From: Parerythrobacter_A sp963761775 | GTDB lineage: Bacteria; Pseudomonadota; Alphaproteobacteria; Sphingomonadales; Sphingomonadaceae | Direction: 5' to 3' | DNA: 64,000 bases | Assembly (NCBI GenBank): GCA_963761775.1 | Contig: CAVXIF010000009.1 | Span: forward strand, 1-64,000 | Shown: in pieces, positions 63,346 through 64,000 of the stretch | How positions within the stretch are numbered: the first letter of the stretch is position 1 | Layout of the letters: the number at the start of each line of letters is the position of its first letter | Translations under genes and position numbers: made by a program | Notes under the pieces: model-generated | Told to the model about the DNA's origin: nothing | Database searches by the model: none | The model's input: only the letters and a program-made list of their open reading frames with translations

Positions 63346-64000
63346 ATGACCCCAATGTCCAATCCCTGGCCCCCATCCGCGCCGTTCGAGCTGCTGACCC
63401 ATTCGGCACTTGGATGGGCGATGGCCTTCGCTCTTGCGCTGATCCCCGTATCCCTCGTGCTCCTCGTCCTAGACAACCGTGTGCTCGACGACGAAGCGCT
63501 CTGGCTGAAGCCACTTAAGTTCCAGATCAGCATGACGGTCCTCACCGCTACGCTGCTGCTCGCTGTTACCGCTTCCGGGCTCAGCCATACCCTATGGGTC
63601 CGCGTCCCCAGCCTCGCAGTGGCGGCGACGGCGGTCTACGAGCTGACATTCCTGAACCTGCAAGCCGCACGCGGTGTACGCTCGCATTTTAACTCAGACA
63701 CAGCTTTCGACCGCGTAGGTGCAGCGATCATGGCCGGTGGCGCGGGTGTCCTAGTAATGGGTGCCGCGCTAATCGGCGCTGCGATCCTCGTAAGTCTCGC
63801 CACGAAGGGGCGCGGCGCGCTAGATGAGCCGGTGCTGCTAGCTACCGGGCTTGGCCTAATGCTCGGCGGTGCGCTTGGCGGTTTGACCGGTGGTGCCATC
63901 GGGGCCAATGGCGGGCCATTCGTTGGTGCAGCACGGGGACCGTTCGTGCCGATCGTCGGCTGGTCGCTGACCGGGGGCGACTTACGGATTGCGCATTTTC
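63346..64000 (+). CDS. Polytopic membrane protein of unknown function (partial)
   Basis: The frame is open from ATG 63346 to the window end (218 residues seen). It shows membrane segments near residues 22-45 (ALGWAMAFALALIPVSLVLL), 70-90, 93-110, a pair in MAGGAGVLVMGAALIGAAIL and a Gly-rich LGLMLGGALGGLTGGAIGAN. ALWLKPLKFQISMTVLTATL is a distinctive early motif. I do not recognise the family. It is transcribed divergently from the Crp/Fnr gene, a usual layout for a regulator and its target. ATG 63355 is an alternative start. Confidence 0.6.
   Translation, partial: MTPMSNPWPPSAPFELLTHSALGWAMAFALALIPVSLVLLVLDNRVLDDEALWLKPLKFQISMTVLTATLLLAVTASGLSHTLWVRVPSLAVAATAVYELTFLNLQAARGVRSHFNSDTAFDRVGAAIMAGGAGVLVMGAALIGAAILVSLATKGRGALDEPVLLATGLGLMLGGALGGLTGGAIGANGGPFVGAARGPFVPIVGWSLTGGDLRIAHF

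Noticed and set aside
1..64000. CRISPR array, insertion sequence or integrase
   Set aside because: No regularly spaced repeats, transposase or recombinase motif was seen on either strand; the only repeats found are the short ones listed.

Overview
The window looks like a chromosomal segment of an alphaproteobacterium of the sphingomonad type (Sphingomonadales, probably near Erythrobacteraceae). The grounds are high GC in most of the window, frequent GTG starts and 4-base ATGA/GTGA overlaps, a MipZ-type ParA ATPase, a PgmG-like phosphohexomutase, a tonB-exbB-exbD-exbD operon, an Lhr-type ligase-associated helicase and a TonB-dependent receptor. This is inference from gene content; no marker RNA gene was seen. 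No tRNA, rRNA, CRISPR array or intact transposase was found.

Layout. 1-14.4 kb is a mostly leftward housekeeping block: glycine-zipper lipoprotein (partial), a rightward CNNM/CorC-type membrane protein, a DUF3035-type lipoprotein, lspA, ileS, an EcsC protein, ribF-folA-purK-purE-gpmA (chained by overlaps), glpX, hom and an exported unknown. 14.7-17.5 kb is the rightward TonB energising operon, ended by a strong hairpin terminator. 17.6-24.7 kb carries the helicase, a DUF2059-type exported protein, pgmG, a membrane J-domain protein, mipZ and panC. 24.9-28.3 kb is one large exported beta-propeller/amidohydrolase.

28.4-54.0 kb is an exopolysaccharide locus. rfbA-C-D-B make dTDP-rhamnose, wecB-wecC make UDP-ManNAcA and gmd-fcl make GDP-fucose. 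There are a lipid-linked-unit flippase, two O-antigen ligase/polymerase-like membrane proteins, a Wza-like export lipoprotein, a Wzz/BY-kinase fusion, two GT4 glycosyltransferases, and pyruvyl-, acetyl- and methyl-transferases for decoration. A decayed patch (31.7-32.8 kb) and a phage-like SGNH-hydrolase pair (41.5-43.3 kb) interrupt it. The middle (about 45.7-47.6 kb) is much richer in AT, suggesting imported specificity genes. No priming sugar-phosphate transferase was recognised here.

54.0-60.7 kb is the most interesting accessory segment. A sigma70-like promoter with an overlapping Zur-like dyad precedes a MerC-domain protein, a TonB-dependent receptor and an ABC-2 transporter (one ATPase, two DUF3526-like permeases), all translationally coupled or nearly so. 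The cassette is bracketed by an imperfect 21-bp direct repeat. 60.9-64 kb holds a DUF4386-like protein, an NAD-epimerase-like protein, a Crp/Fnr regulator and a divergent membrane protein cut by the window end.

Caveat: about fifteen apparent single-base frameshifts fall in genes between 3.7 and 50.2 kb, including essential ileS. Each restores a conserved reading frame on both sides, so most are probably sequencing or assembly errors. I give such genes their full extents and state where the frame breaks. The 31.7-32.8 kb patch is different: it also shows altered motif residues and a gene junction, so I treat it as real decay.
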